A DNA stretch of 8,409 bases from Gammaproteobacteria bacterium. Lineage in GTDB: Bacteria > Pseudomonadota > Gammaproteobacteria > S144-34. Shown here piece by piece: positions 7,970 through 8,409 of the stretch. How positions within the stretch are numbered: position 1 is the stretch's first letter; the number at the start of each line of letters is the position of its first letter. Where the stretch lies: assembly GCA_015487895.1 (NCBI GenBank), contig WFOW01000095.1:1-8409 (forward strand), read 5' to 3'. The notes under the pieces were generated by a model that saw only the letters and a program-made list of their open reading frames with translations, did not search any database and had not been told where the DNA came from. Made by a program: the position numbers and the translations under genes.

Positions 7970-8409
7970 ATGACGGCGGGCGCGGGCGCCGCGCCGGCAC
8001 GGCTGCGGGCCTGGCTGCGCCTGGCCTGCGCGCCCGGGATGGGGCCGCGCACGGCGCTCGAGCTGGTCGGGCGCCTCGGCGGCGACCCTGGGGCCGCGCT
8101 GGCCGCCGGCGAGGCGGCGCTGCGGCGCGCGGGCGTGCCCGCGGCGGCGGCCGCGGCGCTCGCGGCGGGCGAGCCCGAGGCCGTCAGGCGCAGCCTCGCC
8201 TGGGCCGCGGCGCGGCCCGGCCGCCATCTCCTCGCCTTCGACGATCCGCGCTATCCCGAGCGGCTGCGCGACCTCGCCGATCCGCCGCTCGTGCTCCACG
8301 TCGCCGGCGACCCCGAGGTGCTGGCGCTGCCGCAGGTGGCCGTGGTCGGCAGCCGCCGGCCCACGCCCGCCGGGCGCGAGACCGCGCGCGAGTTCGCGCG
8401 CGCGCTCGC
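7970..8409 (+). CDS. dprA: DNA processing/recombination mediator DprA (N-terminal part, cut by window edge)
   Basis: The frame is open from ATG 7970 to the window end (146 complete codons of a usual ~360-390). DprA (Smf) binds incoming single-stranded DNA during natural transformation and loads RecA on it, in the cytoplasm. The visible part has a helical SAM-like N-terminal domain: WLRLACAPGMGPRTALELVGRLG (15-37). It is followed by the conserved lead-in LLAFDDPRYPERLRDLADPPLVLHVAGD and the start of the Rossmann-like DprA fold, VAVVGSRRPTPAGRETAREFA. The nucleotide and DNA-binding motifs further on are beyond the edge. GAGG at 7964-7967 overlaps the tsaP stop and is very close to the ATG; expression probably depends on translation of tsaP just upstream. 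Any control of the tsaP leader would then also affect dprA (inference). Confidence 0.95.
   Translation, partial: MTAGAGAAPARLRAWLRLACAPGMGPRTALELVGRLGGDPGAALAAGEAALRRAGVPAAAAAALAAGEPEAVRRSLAWAAARPGRHLLAFDDPRYPERLRDLADPPLVLHVAGDPEVLALPQVAVVGSRRPTPAGRETAREFARAL

Noticed and set aside
6829..8052. Minus-strand 407-codon frame opposite tsaP and the dprA start.
   Set aside because: It is antisense to a gene with signal peptide, LysM domain and strong ribosome binding site; its translation is low-complexity.

Overview
The window is extremely GC-rich (visibly over 70 percent in coding sequence) and looks like chromosomal DNA of a gammaproteobacterium. The evidence is gene order: a dprA / LysM-protein pair divergent from def-fmt-rsmB is a conserved gammaproteobacterial block (Pseudomonas has dprA, tsaP, def, fmt, rsmB, trkA together). 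Insertion of a DUF4390 gene and an NtrY/NtrX two-component pair after rsmB recalls Ectothiorhodospiraceae/Chromatiales- and Xanthomonadales-type genomes. The assignment to a family is inference; no rRNA or other marker is present.

Layout. On the minus strand, read from about 6792 down to 1: def (peptide deformylase), fmt (Met-tRNA formyltransferase), rsmB (16S rRNA m5C967 methyltransferase), a DUF4390 secreted protein, ntrY (membrane histidine kinase) and ntrX (response regulator, cut by the window edge before its DNA-binding domain). All five junctions are tight: +19 nt, +3 nt, +14 nt (or a GTGA overlap), -19 nt and -4 nt. This is almost certainly one operon with translational coupling. On the plus strand, from 6937: a LysM/FlgT-C-like secreted protein (tsaP-type, type IV pilus secretin anchor), then dprA 4 nt later, cut by the right edge. 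There is no gene-free stretch over 300 bases; the only real intergenic region is 6793-6936 (144 nt).

How the genes relate. def and fmt remove and add the N-formyl group of initiator methionine, and rsmB modifies the ribosomal P-site region, so the start of the minus operon serves translation initiation. DUF4390-NtrY-NtrX adds an envelope-sensing module. On the plus side, TsaP ties the pilus secretin to peptidoglycan and DprA hands incoming single-stranded DNA to RecA, so this pair points to pili and natural transformation.

Most interesting points. (1) The divergent intergenic region contains, on the tsaP strand, a 9-bp helix (6793-6801 with 6856-6864) enclosing the ordered motifs CAAACC, GCAAAGCC, GGGCCUA and AAGGUA..G..G.UAC. 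These strongly resemble a shortened GEMM-I (cyclic di-GMP-I) riboswitch without its usual P2/GNRA arm. It is followed by a perfect 11-bp hairpin whose 5' arm could instead pair with the tsaP Shine-Dalgarno region. (2) NtrX has intact receiver, Walker A and Walker B motifs but lacks the sigma54-contacting GAFTGA loop and one of the two usual arginine-finger positions. It is therefore unlikely to be a conventional sigma54 activator.
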